Of a DNA stretch of 64,000 nucleotides, positions 10,151 through 21,990 are shown one piece after another. Position 1 is the stretch's first letter, and every line of letters starts with the position of its first letter. Position numbers and translations under genes: made by a program. The notes beneath the pieces were generated by a model. It was not told the DNA's origin, searched no databases, and saw only the letters and a program-made list of their open reading frames with translations. The DNA comes from Platycnemis pennipes (taxonomy: Eukaryota > Arthropoda > Insecta > Odonata > Platycnemididae), in assembly GCA_933228895.1 (NCBI GenBank), contig OW121857.1, forward strand, positions 75,139,672 through 75,203,671, written 5' to 3'.

Positions 10151-11124
10151 CCGCCCAGTAATTACGGCCGATGAGAGATACTCCGACTAAACACCCGGGC
10201 GTCAACGGGAAAAACTGTTGGAGTCTTGCTGAAACCACACTTAGGACCCTTTTCTCGTAAAAAAAATTAAAGCGTGCTGACCATTATTCAATGGACAGAC
10301 CATTACGTTGTTTGACTGCGACTCCTTCACGACTTTTTTTTTTCAACAGGAGTGGCGAGAAAGTGTCCTGCTTCAGCTACTGAAGAAGCACTCAAAGCTC
10401 GTTCACAACCACCACAACCGAATGAACGCGAAACATGTTTGCTTATTCACGCAGCTTCCCAGGACAAAAGAGTTGCGGCTTCAATAATCAGAGTCAATTT
10501 GAATTCTCGACAACCTGGAGCGTTGAGGCTGATAAAAATGAAGGACATCAAGTCGGCAGGAATGACATATTCCGGCCAGCTGGCGACCAGAAACTTGATA
10601 AACTCGATTCAAGATGAGGGAGTGGAACGGCATGAGTGTAATTGCGTATCGTATATGTATCCTGGAGCCAGGAATCAACCCTGTCGGAATATCACCAAAC
10701 GAGAATAAATATCGTAGCATAAAACTTTAGTTTCATGGGCAGACATCTTTTATACCGCGAGATTTCCGTACTTGCGTAGGAGCGAATCGTTGTTCTTTAA
10801 CACGCAAGAAGCTCCATTCTCGGAGCAAATTTTACGGAACACCCCTAACGGAAGAGACAAATAAATCCGCCTATTTACAGAAAAAAAGCTTTAACCAACC
10901 CATATAATCTACCAGAAAAAAATTAACTTAATCTATTTGGCTCTATTTTTTACATTAATCTTGTTTGTGTCCTTTCTCAAAGTATTAAAATATGTTGTCG
11001 TTCGGCGTTTTCTGCAACCGAATTCAACGAAGAGATTTTACCGTTACACGATATTTTATTATCATATCAAGCCGTTTGCTGTTTATCATGAAATACCGCC
11101 TAATAATAGTAAAAGGTGCATTTT
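10151..11124. other. nothing recognised
   Basis: The 118-codon plus-strand frame at 10352-10708 is preceded by an oligo-pyrimidine run ending in AG, as a 3' splice site would be, but the translation has no recognisable domain and no partner exon was seen. I do not call a gene. Confidence 0.45.
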
Positions 11125-11382
11125 GGAAAGTAGCAATCAATAAATTCTCCAAAAACATATTTTGTACAATGATCTACACAGCAAGATATATTGAAATTCC
11201 ATGAAGCTCGAACCACCAAAAGCATGCAAATATCAAAAGCAATTAGTAATACCGGAAAGTAGTAATCAATCAATTCTCCAAAAACGTATGGAGACAATAA
11301 TATACATTGCCAGGACATATTGAAATTCCATGGAACTCGATACACCAAAAGCAACCAAATATTAAAAGCTATTAGTGCTATC
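11125..11382. repeat. two tandem 129-bp units
   Basis: Unit 1 (11125-11253) begins GGAAAGTAGCAATCAATAAA and unit 2 (11254-11382) begins GGAAAGTAGTAATCAATCAA. Both contain a TTCTCCAAAAAC segment, a CATATTGAAATTCCATG-type segment and CACCAAAAGCA. They are clearly homologous with many substitutions, roughly four fifths identical by eye, so the duplication is not recent. A third GGAAAT start at 11383 does not continue as a unit. Confidence 0.8.
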
Positions 11383-13195
11383 GGAAATCTTGCCAGTACC
11401 AAGGTATTTTCAATCCTTGATATTGATTAGGTCATTAACGATAAAAGTGATAAGATGGCCTTAATATCCAATCCCGCAAAGGAAGATAAAATTATTCGCG
11501 TAATCACATATTATTCATGAAGACTCGACCTCGAACAGATTCGTATCTGATAGCGTAAAAATGATGAAAATTTTAACTCCTTCCAGAATCATTACTTAAA
11601 AAAAGATTGATTGCACATCTAATCTTTAAGGGCTGAAACATCATTTGAATAGGAATAATCTCCATTATTTTATATTGCAATTTCACATAAAAATTCAAAA
11701 CAAGACCTTAAAATTAATAGGCATTCCACTACGATAATATATTTATAGCCTTCACTCAAGGATAAATATCAAATTCAAATGGAAAATATATTTGAGAACG
11801 ATTATATAAGTACTGTAATTAAAACATGCCTACAGCTTAACATGGTATCTCCTAGTTACCTGTTGAGTTAATCTATATATTGTAAAATAAGATGACTTTG
11901 GCCGTTTTTAACAGTTTAACTATTTATTCGAGTAGGTCGTTTTAGTTTGTCCAAAAATTTTTAAAAATAGAAGATAGCCGTTGTCATGCAAATAAAGCTT
12001 TAAATGCTTTCCTTAATTACACATTTTGTTTGTAAAAATGAAGAACTATGGTGGAAAGCTCTTCGACCAAAATATTTTTCCTAATAATGGGTGATTTTGC
12101 AATGAGAAAAATAATTAATGAGTATTTTTCTTTTCCATGCACTGTGGTAAATTAAAAATGCACACCGTAACGTTTATACGCCTTTATTTCAAAATTCTTG
12201 GGAGTAAAAACAATGGTTCCCTTATGCTTCGCCTTCGGGTCCTGAATTAGCTTTTATCTCTTTCTGGGTTTATTTCTATTACAAAATTAAAACACACTAT
12301 GGTACAGTGAAAAGGAGACAGAACCAAAAGAAGCGAAACAAACTTAATATTATTGTTCAGGCATTCAGTTTTTAATTTACTTTGAGAGAACGAGCAGTTT
12401 TATTACACAGACGAAAATTCTTTTTAAAAAATCAGTTCCCATGGTGGACAACAAGATTGTGTGGACCAAGCTCATGTATTTTCACGAAGGAATAAAAGAG
12501 GACTTAAGGCTCATATACACTTTAATTCCGTCATGCTTGATAGGGGTTTCATAAGCAATCATAAATTCCATCAGGAGTATAGAAATGGAATATTTGGAAT
12601 GTTCAATGTCTACGTGATACACAGATCGTATGAAATGAATGAATTCCAAGTTACGCAACGCAATAATACTCGCGCAGAGATCACGAGTGTGAAAAATTAA
12701 AAATAGCAGCGGGGTGCGTCAGTCATTTGCCCTGTTGATTGCATAAGCCGGCAAAGTATGCCTCGCCGTTCCGAGCGATGACCATGCGGCAGGCGTTAGA
12801 AAGTTGTACGAAAGCCAGCACTACCTGCATTTTAAAGAAAATGGAAGCAAACCTACAAGCAACTGACGAGCCAGGAACTATTTGAAAAATATGCATTATC
12901 GTGGCTTCGAGATCAAGAAGATCAACGCTAAAAAAATCACATATAAAGCAGTGTTCATTGACATTACAGAAATACGTTACAAATGCTCGCGGCATTTTTG
13001 GGTAGACAGTTCCACGATTGCTCTGCAAATCTACATTTAACACTTCTTCCAGCTAAACCATCATAGTTTCCAGATTGAAATGAGCCATTTAAATAGGAAA
13101 ACGTAAATGGAAAATTGAAAGAAAGCTAAAAATACAACATTTTTGAGGGGACCAGAGAATGGAGACAGAACCACCAAAACATATAGCAGATAAAT
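11383..13195. other. AT-rich DNA, nothing recognised
   Basis: No coding signature. The 106-codon minus frame (12723-13043) and 79-codon plus frame (12461-12700) contain no motif I can name. Confidence 0.5.
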
Positions 13196-13340
13196 TCGGG
13201 AGAGCCGATAAGTGACCTCACTCACACCACATAAGGATACGTGGATAATTAAGCAATGGCGTTAAAACGTTCCAAAGAACGAAGGCAGGGTGGAGAATGA
13301 TCCACTGTTGGAATTAGCCAGCTCTTAACGGAAAAATCTG
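13196..13340 (-). mobile_element. SINE-1 partial copy (3' half)
   Basis: Read on the plus strand it runs parallel to the SINE-1 copy at 30.7 kb: GGATAATTAAGCAATGGCGT corresponds to GGGTAATTGAGTAATGGTAG, GGCAGGGTGGAG to GGAAGGGTGGAG, and GGAATTAGCCAGCTCTTAAC to GGCATTAGCCTACTCTTAAC. The copy stops at the TTAACGG segment, before the CCGTCCGTCGG core and the tRNA-like head, so it is 5' truncated with respect to the element's own minus-strand orientation. Confidence 0.65.
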
Positions 13341-13940
13341 CATTACATCATTAATTATTTTTAATTATTTGTTTACTTCAAATAAGGGACATAACAACGT
13401 ATATTCTCATCCTCCTTCACCTAAAATATATCGTAAACATTTAGATAAATGTGTACTTCATAAATTAAAAATAAATAGGTACTTCAAATAGTGTAAACCC
13501 ATAACTTTCGGGAAATTTTCATGGCAGTTTTGACGTAGTCTACCTGAAAGGAGGGGGCAGTAAAAGGGCTAAGGACGTACTCCTTGTTTCCTAAGGTGGA
13601 AGAGCCATGAGGTTGTCATTAATTATATAACGTTAAAGGAGTGAAAGTCAAGCAAATTGTTGCGATTCGCTATTGACAGCGAAGGGGGGTACAGAAGGGA
13701 GAAAAACACTGTCAATTAATTTCTTGTTCGAAAACTACATAAATAAACAATTATTTGCAAATAAATAGTAGCGCTGAAAAATAAATAATATAGTTTTTAT
13801 TAATGACTGTTAAAAAAAAACAAAAATAGAGAGCTTAGTCGTAGGGTTACATAATTTAGGGGGCGGGGGCTTTTAAGAGCGTTACGTAACGTTATATGGG
13901 GGGGCGGCAGGGGTAAACAAAGTCGAAAATCAGCGTTACG
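13341..13940. other. unassigned sequence with GTTACGTAAC motif
   Basis: AT-rich DNA with isolated G-rich patches: GGAGGGGGCAGT near 13550, GGGGGCGGGGG near 13860 and a run of seven Gs near 13900. GCGTTACGTAACGTTAT (about 13881-13896) holds the 10-bp palindrome GTTACGTAAC, and GCGTTACGCAAT recurs nearby. It resembles the end of an unidentified repeat, but no boundary is visible. Confidence 0.35.
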
Positions 13941-15832
13941 CAATACGTACATCGATAGCTTCTAACGCGTCGGATAGTAGCAGACACGGCGGAGAGCATG
14001 TATGTCAATTAGTCAGGTGATCAGCTGCTCCTCCTAGAATGAAGGTTAGGTGAAGTCTCAACGGAAGGCAGCGCTGCCGTGAATAATTACAGATGGAAAC
14101 CTTCATTAAAATGCATTAGGCGCGAGAGGAAAGCAAATTATACCCGCGGTATTGAATCACGGGCTGCAAAATGATTTCAGCCACCGATCGGACTCTGCGA
14201 CGATAGGGGTGCCCCTATTGGTGAAGGAACGGCACTACTTTTCCCACGCATGGCTAATATATATCCCCTTCTTCTCCCCTCATTCTCCGCATTCTCTCAT
14301 CTCCTGCAAAAGAGGGCCCGTAGTTTTTGGTTAACGGGGGAGAATTACTGAAATTCGGTGGTAAATCACGCCGAAGAGCAAATGCTGTCTTCGTGTCGGT
14401 GGCGTCATTGAGGTCCGCATAGCTGCCGGTGGAAGAATAATGCCCCAAGGTTCAACAAACAGCGGATAAATAATCGTGGGGAATGCAGTGCGATTTGGTC
14501 CAGAGGTGACTCATAGAGCTGGCGGGGTGGAAAAAAGCATTGTCGTGGACAACGTTTCAGCCAATGAAGGTCTCTCATTGGATGGATTTTTTTTTCATGA
14601 AACATATTCTTCCTCGCGGATTACGACCAATCTTCGAATGATTCACGGGAATAACTAGCGTACCCGGTTGGAATGTTTGGTGAACCTTGTGGAAAACACC
14701 TACAGATTCAAAGAAAAATAAGTGGAAATAAAATTATTCTTAGCGAACCCACCCTTCGGATATGGCAGGGAAAAAATAAATCCTTGATTGTTCCATATAA
14801 CATCAAAGTTCAATGCTAGTCTCATTGAAACCTTGTTCAATCCGACGACGTTATATTCACATAAACAGGAAATTCAAAATCCAAGGATGCCCAAGTTTTC
14901 AAGACACAATTAAGAAAATAATTTCGCTCTTTATCTACGTTTAAATAATAGAGTCAATGCACATTAAATTTTTTATCATGATACAATAATGCCGCAAATA
15001 TCACGCTCGACACAAAAAATTCATTCAAATTACAGCTTATAGAGGGTTCATTATTTTTTTTCTCTAAACGTCTTCAGGACATTTTACATGTTGCTTGTGT
15101 CAGGTGAAGCTGTTCATTAACGTTAGTGTTAGATACGGGGATAAAGGTCGAAAGTTAATAGGAAATAGTGACATTTTCTCGAGCAAGAGAAAGGCGTGAG
15201 TGTTACCACGGGGTTACCTTGGTGTCGGGGAGCTTTCTAAAGCTGGAGCCCAGCCAAATGCATTCACACACATTCGAACTGAAGGGGTAAATTACGATCC
15301 AGAGCAGGGGTGAACCGTTACCCACGTGACCGAGTGCATATTTCCCGATCTTATAAGGCCGAGGGGGTGAAGTTTTATTGGCAGTATTGGACAGACGTGC
15401 GAGCAAGCTGCATTCGGCATACACAGCTTCCCGGGACAACTGGCAGGAAACGTTCCCATGTTTGCGATGTACCGAGGCACTGTTTGAGGAAGCAATGATG
15501 GACGGCACTTGTCAAACTGCGAGCTTCGCATCGGGTTCAGCGTTTATATTTCTCTATTTTGGTAACACTGGCTCCAGGAGGAAGAAGAAAAAAGGCACGA
15601 AAACACCAAAATTTCCCTTAAAACACAAACTTACCCTGAACATGCACAATGCTCCTTCCATTTCGTGTGACGTAAATAGAGTATTGTCCAATATGACATT
15701 ACAACGCGTAATTTGATCGGAATAAATTAAGGTCATTTTGCTTTTGAGCATTTCCAATATAATTTGAAAGGAGGCTAAAGGTTGGGCACAAGTAACGGAT
15801 GATAAATTAGTTTAAAAAGGACAATAAAACAT
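13941..15832. other. nothing recognised
   Basis: Overlapping small frames at 14.15-14.66 and 15.2-15.75 kb (up to 112 codons) show no domain or shared reading frame. No repeat boundary was found. Confidence 0.5.
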
Positions 15833-16056
15833 GAGAATAATCGGCCAATTCATGAGATATGACGGTCTAATAAAGGCAATCGCTGAAGAACAATAGGACG
15901 GGAAGAACGGCCTTATGTGAGCTATACTGAACAAAAGATGAAGGATGTGAAAGATATGAAATACTTAAATATGAAGAGATTAGTTGATAGAGAAATTTAG
16001 TGGAAAGCTGCGTTAAACCAATCTCGGAATTGCTGACTAATAATGATAATGAAGAA
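15833..16056 (+). mobile_element. LINE-A 3' fragment, degenerate
   Basis: Plus-strand translation across several frames gives pieces of the LINE-A C-terminus. IIGQFMRYDGLIKAI corresponds to LIGHILRHDGLMKTI, followed by MKDVKDMKYLNMKRLVD and WKAALNQS. Several stops and frameshifts break the frame. It ends in TAATAATGATAATGA, a decayed version of the family's (GAT)n tail. Its orientation is opposite to the 6-kb copy. Confidence 0.65.
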
Positions 16057-16935
16057 AACATGGAATTCAGCGCAAATAGAAATACTTGTCAAGAACGATC
16101 TGGAAACAGCAGAGAATATAAGAATTTACTTCCATCCGCTATATACATCTATTAAAAGTTAAAATCTAATTTTTTTAACCACGTAATTCTTTACGATCTC
16201 CCTGAGTGGAATACAGAGGCTGGATGACACGGCAGCCACATTCAAAGGCAGGATAATGTTAAAGATACTATTTTCCGAGGTAAAAACTTCTATAATATAA
16301 CTTGCACTGAGGGAGCACTTTCAACGATTATATATGTACGTAACCAATAGAGGGAAATTCTTAAGGAACACCTGAGAGGACATTCATAAGAAATGGACAC
16401 TCCATTATTCACTGCCTTTCATTGGTACGTACCTATTTTTAACATTGCATTAGAGTGAATTCGTGAGTTATTTTCCTATCTGTCTTTGTTCTGCATAACT
16501 TAGTACTAACACTTGCGGAAATTATTAACATATTTAGAATCTATTTAAGGCTAGGGCTAACTAAATTGAAGGTTAACAACTTGAGAAAAATCAAGTAGAA
16601 TTTCTCATCTTTCTTGTACGCAAGACCTCAGAAAATTTGGTTGACCCACATGCCACAACTTTGATGCAAGGTAAAACGGAAGAGGCGTGGGAAATCACAA
16701 TTAGGGAATGAAAGGGGATGAATAAATATTGGATACTTTTGACACGTTCGTTTGCAGAAGAGTGGAGAACGGGCGAAAGACGAAGGCAGACGATACAGGA
16801 AATACTAGAAGAAGGGGCAGAACAGGCAATTAGAAGAGCAGGTGATAAAGCAGTTGATTGGGGTGATGGAATGGCTAAGGAGATCGTTATAGAATAAATA
16901 TTACTAGAGATGATATATAATGTGATGGGAAATGT
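16057..16935. other. nothing recognised
   Basis: No firm signature. A short frame near 16.74-16.90 kb (RRRQTIQEILEEGAEQAI) looks helical and charged but I cannot assign it. Confidence 0.4.
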
Positions 16936-17578
16936 GATGAGAAGACAAAAGAGCGATGTTACTTTTCACTAGTTAGGCCCCACCTTGAGTATGCAGCCAG
17001 TGTATGAGATCCGAATGAATTAGGTTTGATCAGAGAACTAGGCAGTGTGCAGCGTAGAGCAGCTAGGTTCGTTAAAAGGTGTTACGATTGGCTGAGTAGT
17101 GTATCGTGTAGAGTAGAGTAGTGTAGAATTGATACAAGAATTAGGGTGGGAATCATTATTAGAGCGTAGGTTAAGGTATAAATTAATTGTATTAGAGACA
17201 TTTCAATCTGATAGCTTTGCTGAAGAAGTTAGGCACATATTAAAAACACCAGCGTATTATGCTAGATTCGACCAAATAAATAAGATTAGAGAGATAGATT
17301 GTCGTACTGATAGATTTAAAATGGCATTTTCCCCCGTATTATTAGAGAACAGAATAGGCAGCATAGCAAAGGGATAGGTAGGGAGATTTTAGAGTAGTCT
17401 GTAGTGCATGATGCAAGTATTAATCCCTTAAATACTATAGTACTAGCATTCTAGTTGCATGAGACCCTATAGTTGCTTGTTTGCATGTCAATACTGCATG
17501 CTCAGTGATCTTCACCCCCTGCCACACACCCTCGTGGTGGCTTGCAGGGTATCGTGTAGATGTAGGTGTAGATGATGA
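16936..17578 (+). mobile_element. LINE-C: non-LTR reverse transcriptase C-terminus and 3' tail
   Basis: Plus-strand frames encode LVRPHLEYAASV, the conserved post-palm LVRP-LEYA segment of Jockey/CR1-type reverse transcriptases, then VQRRAARFVKRCYDWLSSV. The frame at 17129-17377 gives LIQELGWESLLERRLRYKLI. A stop within the tryptophan position after AASV and a frameshift near 17330 in a T/C run break the ORF. The 3' UTR ends CCACACACCCTCGTGGTGGC, then TTGCAGGGTATC and GTAGATGTAGGTGTAGATG, a hairpin plus a degenerate GTAGAT repeat that recurs at other LINE-C ends in this window. It is 5' truncated and not functional. Confidence 0.8.
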
Positions 17579-17579
17579 T

Positions 17580-17612
17580 CTATTCCTCCCATGATCTAAA
17601 TGGGAGGAATAG
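17580..17612. repeat. 13-bp inverted repeat after LINE-C tail
   Basis: CTATTCCTCCCAT (17580-17592) faces ATGGGAGGAATAG (17600-17612), perfect over 13 bp with a seven-base loop. It starts two bases after the GATGAT end of the LINE-C tail. It could be a terminator-like hairpin or a chance flank; a role is not evident. Confidence 0.6.
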
Positions 17613-18904
17613 AGTGTGAGTTTTAAACGGGATAAAAACATATATAGATTAAGGTTAACTGATGAGGGAGAAAATGCATGGAAGGCGCGTTTAAAAGGAG
17701 CGGAAAAATTAAAACGGTTTGAACGTCAAAATATTATCTAACTGGTAGGATGCCAAACAGTACCATCAGCACGATTTCGGTATTTTCAACTGCGCAGGAG
17801 GAATTGAAGTTCGTTGACCCTCAGTTCGAAACGCAGCTACAAATCGGTTTTATTTTTCGGCGATGCATGAGCGCACTCTTTTATTTCCTATCCTCGAAGA
17901 CGTTGAGGACATAAAACAATGGGCGCGCGACGGGCGTCATGAAGAAAAAGAGGCATCGGGGGAGATGGTTGACAAAATTCTGAGCCACTTGGAGCGCCGG
18001 GAAGGTTCGACGCGGTCCTGAAAATTTCCGATCCAATGGTGCGAAACGCCTTGGACACAGTGATGCCGGAGCCTGAGATGAGAGCACTGCATGTCGCCTG
18101 ATGGTGATTTAAACGAGTCGGTACAAAATACCGACTCCAAGGAACGATCCGCACACTTTTCAACCTTTTTGGTGAGTGCACTCTATTTTAATACTCAGCT
18201 CGTCTGAGTCCTTTGGAAGATAATGCAGAGGACTGTCTTAGGCTCCTGACACACTGAAAAAGTATATTGCCGAGAATAATGCGTGAATGGGCCTTATTCC
18301 CAATTAGTTAATTTTTGCTTAGCGGGATCCATAAGACTAACAATAAAATGCTTCATTCAAGCTAAGGTCTTAATCAAAAGATAAATATAGCTGCCATACC
18401 CGAGTTAGGCCTCAAATCCGCTATCTAATACGACGTCCGGTTTGTTCCTTGACTACAACGGCTGAAACCACGTTTTAGAAAAGTGAATAAAATTCAGCAT
18501 TAACTTAGGCATTAAAGGAATAATGATACAGCATGACAGACCACTCTGTATTTTTCCACACATTATTGATTACTATACATATAAGGTAACAACGGTGTAG
18601 ATATTGCATTAAAATTTAACCCTAACCGTAGAAAGATAACAGCGGTAATACTGGAGAGCCGACCACGGTAGACATATCGGTATCGTGCCGACATTTTTTC
18701 AGTCGATTAGTCAATCGTTGATAAGAGCATTACAAAAGAGAAAAAAACTGACAGATTTCCTTAAATAAGTATAATATTCTTCCGCAATATAGGTTTTTAG
18801 ATCGTTAGATGATGTTATTAATTGTGTATTCCCCGCACATTCCTGTTTTACTATAACGCTGCATAAAACACTTTTTACACGAATTAAGGAGTGCATTCCT
18901 CGAT
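17613..18904. other. nothing recognised
   Basis: No repeat family or coding signature. Overlapping frames at 17.88-18.18 kb coincide with a GC-richer patch and lack motifs. Confidence 0.5.
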
Positions 18905-19838
18905 TCGGAAAGCCGCTAGATATGTTAAAAATATGTATAGTTTGTGTTAAAGTATGAGTTCCATGTCGAATGACTTAGGATGAGAGGATCTCAGTATCCG
19001 TAGGAAGAGGGCAAGGTTGACTGCCATTTACAAAATGCTGTGTGGTGTTGAAGCATACCATTGTCTAAGTCAAGGGTTCCCTACCAGTGGTACGCGTGCC
19101 TAACACTGGTGGTACGCGGGAACGTTTCAGGTGGGTCGCGTGGGTGATACGAGCGATTACGTGCGATAGCCTAGAAAGGGCCTCTGTGTGCGTGAGCATG
19201 CAAACTTTACTCTGCTTTCCGTCTGCCGGGCGCAATGGGAGCAAAAAATCTACATATGTTTATTCTGTTTTTGATAAAATGTTGAAAAAACCGAAATACA
19301 AGTGCATTAATAGTTAAATATGAAGTTTTCTCAGTAATTTAATTGGAATAAAACATGTCATTGGGCACTTTTCCGACAGTAAATATATGTTCCTAAAAAC
19401 ATATACGACTGTTGGTACGCCAAAATTTCTAAAAATTTCAAGTGGTACGCGGTTGATAAAAGGCTGGGAACCCCTGGTCTAAGTGGCCAGTTAGAGAAGC
19501 CCAATTATTACGGTCATCACGACCAACAGTACAAGGTGAGAACTATCTTCTCCACCTCCAACAGAGGAACCGATTCCTTCACGGCAAGAGCCAATTGTGA
19601 CTGGAACAATTTACCTCGTGGAGTATTCAATGAATTCCCCAAAAATATTAGTGTTTCAAGAGAGCATATGCGCTATATGAAGTCATGAAACTGGGTACAT
19701 GTAAAATTATTTCAATTAGCGATAACGTGCTTCATTTTTCCTGTTGTCTTGTGTACTTATGATTCTTATGTACCATGATCAACTTCCTTGGCCAACGGAA
19801 ATGTATAATTCCAATTGCAAATGTAAAATAAAATTCTA
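18905..19838 (+). mobile_element. LINE-D: non-LTR retrotransposon 3' end, split by a hAT MITE
   Basis: Upstream of the MITE the plus strand encodes AARYVKN-MYS, then NDLG and EDLSIRRKRARLTAIYKMLC, the (A/T)RYV...LGW-L-RR-RL--LYK pattern of CR1/L2-like reverse transcriptase C-termini. After the MITE (19071-19476) the same ORF resumes in one frame through RGTDSFTARANCDWNNLPRG and VFNEFP to a stop at 19686-19688. Removing the MITE and one target-duplication copy leaves an uninterrupted stretch across the site. The 3' UTR runs to about 19838 and ends AAAATAAAATTC. An earlier stop in place of the LGW tryptophan shows the copy was already decayed. Confidence 0.75.
19063..19484. mobile_element. hAT-type MITE with perfect 8-bp target duplication
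   Basis: A 406-bp element (19071-19476) is flanked by GTCTAAGT on both sides (19063-19070 and 19477-19484), the 8-bp target duplication typical of hAT transposons. The termini are CAAGGGTTCCCTACC and, inverted, CAGGGGTTCCCAGCC, matching the CAGNGGTTCCCAACC terminal pattern of hAT families. Subterminal GTGGTACGCG occurs twice near the left end (near 19089 and 19111) and once near the right end (19443), probable transposase-binding repeats. The 76-codon frame inside (19087-19317) has no transposase motif, so it is non-autonomous. It lies inside LINE-D. Confidence 0.88.
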
Positions 19839-20584
19839 AAAAAGGAGAAAAGCCTCTCTTAAACCTTCTTAAATAAGAAACTGGTTGATTGAGGAGCTTT
19901 TATGAATGAGAAAATATTCCTAGTCCCAGAGTAAACTTTCGTTTTACCAGGTTTGACTACAAAACAGCATTTGGAGCGAGGTGGGAGTAGGCCCGTTCAA
20001 ATCGGCCACACTTTCCACCACCTATTCTTTCAGACAAAGATTGGGGAGGAGGGGACGTGGCGTGGGTGTTAGGTGGGAGGGTTTGGGAAGAGGTTGGGCG
20101 GGCAACCGACGGACGCTGTGTGGGCGTCTGAAAGAGACGGACGGGTTGGGATCGCATGCGTCGCTGAGGCAGCGACGGGACCAAGTCTCTGCGGCGTGAA
20201 AACATTATGAGATCACTGGCGCTAAATATATTGGTATGAAACACTTTGTAATGCGAAAGAGACGCATAGCCTTGGATGAAATCCAATATTCTAATTTCTA
20301 TTCCCCTTATTCAGGGAAGAAGGCGTGTAGGCGAATTATACCCGGTGGATGTTTGGAAAGATGTGCTAAAAACATGCACTAACGCGATGGCCAAGGAAGA
20401 TTTGAATTTGAAAAACAAGTGTAGTTAAATTTAGGTGTTCAGGCATCACTCTTACCTCAAACCTATCTGTGGGGAAACATATTCGATAAATTTGTGGTAC
20501 AACGCTGATGAGATAAATATCAAGAACGGTGAGAAAATGCCTAAACTGGAAATTAAAATAAAGATCTTGCAGGTTTCGTACAGG
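19839..20584. other. G-rich patch in otherwise unassigned DNA
   Basis: The plus strand is G-rich at about 19980-20190 (GGGAGGAGGGGAC and similar) and yields spurious frames on both strands. The flanks are AT-rich with no signature. Confidence 0.45.
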
Positions 20585-21062
20585 ATAGACCTCACCTCGA
20601 GTATGCATCAAACATAAGGGATCCAATGCATACAGATTAAATTTAAGAACTGAATAATATGCAACGAAAGGCAATACGTTTCGTACCAAACTAGTACGAA
20701 TATGGAGAAAGTGCCACTCTGCTATAGGAAGAGCTTAGTTGGGAAAAACTAGAGACTAAAAGTTTTTTCGCAAGTTACTTGAAAAATTCATGAGGGTCTG
20801 ATACAACATTAGAGGTACATATTTCTACCCTCACACAACATCAGGCGGGCTGACAGAAGCGACAAAGTAAGAGAAATGATCTCACGAATAAAACAAAAAA
20901 CATGAATGACACAAAATATCATAATTTAAAAAAAATTAAACACTGTACTTCATTAATAATTAATAAACTTCAATTTAACTAAAACTTATCTTCACGGCCG
21001 GAAACCTACCACCCCTGCCACACTTCCTTTTGACGGCTCGCACGGTAAATTGTAGATTGTCG
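20585..21062 (+). mobile_element. LINE-C 3' fragment, degenerate
   Basis: Plus-strand pieces RPHLEYAS, MQRKAIRFVPN and LSWEKLETK, in different frames, align in order with the LINE-C copy at 17 kb (RPHLEYAAS, VQRRAARFVKR, LGWESLLER). The end is recognisable as CTGCCACACTTCC, a CTCGCACGGTA segment and GTAGATTGT, the LINE-C 3' tail. Stops and frameshifts are frequent, so this copy is older than the 17-kb one. Confidence 0.65.
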
Positions 21063-21814
21063 CTGTCAGTCGCCTCCCCGAACAACTAAAGCTCGAATAC
21101 CGACAAAAAGTTCATCACATAAATAGCGAGGCATAAGCTAAGCAAAACAAACGAAAGGCATCTCGTCCCATACGAATCAAGGGCAAAGGTACATTAACGC
21201 GATGTGCGACACAAGGAATTCATATCTATTGGAGCAATGAAATCATATTCCATTGATAACAAAACGTAGACCTCAGATCGTAAATATCTTAACGTACCAC
21301 ACCAAAGAATTCATCGTATCTATGAAAGAGGCAGTCACTGACCAGTCATCCACTCTCTTATGATTGAGAACATTTTTGTTGTGCATCTACATGTACTATA
21401 CTCAGCGAGCCACCGTGAGCATGTGTGAGCCTGCCGCTGCAGCGATATTTATTCGGTGAAATACCACCGAACGTGAACTTCTTGTATGCAACTAAGAGAA
21501 CCATGCTAATATATTAAGGAAAAATGTTAGACATGCATTAGAAGATGGTGTTGCATAAATATGGAATCGAAATGCTGCATGAATTTCCTGATAATTTATC
21601 ACGGTATGTCATTAGATCCACAACTGTCAGTTTAGAGGGTTAAGAAGCTGGTATTCACACCGAGTTGAATCTAAACATTGTCATTAGATAGTCGAATCGA
21701 GCAGTATGTCGTTGAAGTAGTTATTCGGGGTAAGTAATCCACAACTAAGTAATTTGCACCGTTTAGGATATGAGGGTTATTTGACGAAGCAAGGTTTGAA
21801 ATCTCGACATCGGC
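21063..21814. other. nothing recognised
   Basis: No coding or repeat signature is visible. Confidence 0.5.
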
Positions 21815-21990
21815 ATTACCGTGCTGATAGTTAAAGCACCTAAGGGGTCATGATTTAACGTCTCACCTGACGGACGGTGTACTGTGCCCAAGGTTCTCAT
21901 CACACAACGGTCGAGTATAGAAGAGCACACAAATGATCCTCGATTCAGTATGCAAGCCACAAACATGACTATTACCACTATAAGCATCAT
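21815..21990 (-). mobile_element. SINE-1 degenerate copy
   Basis: Plus-strand AGGGGTCATGATTTAACGTC followed by CACCTGACGGACGGTGTACTG corresponds to the SINE-1 core at 30.7 kb (AGGGGACCACGGCTTAACGT, CATCCGACGGACGGAGTGCAG). The spacing from the TTAACGTC box to the GACGGACGG box is kept. The head region to the right is too diverged to show a B box. Confidence 0.6.

Noticed and set aside
9765..10161. Overlapping 63-107 codon frames on both strands
   Set aside because: Explained by the G/C strand-switch tract; composition-driven on both strands.
10352..10708. 118-codon frame after a pyrimidine run and AG as an exon
   Set aside because: No conserved domain and no linked exon or donor context could be supported.
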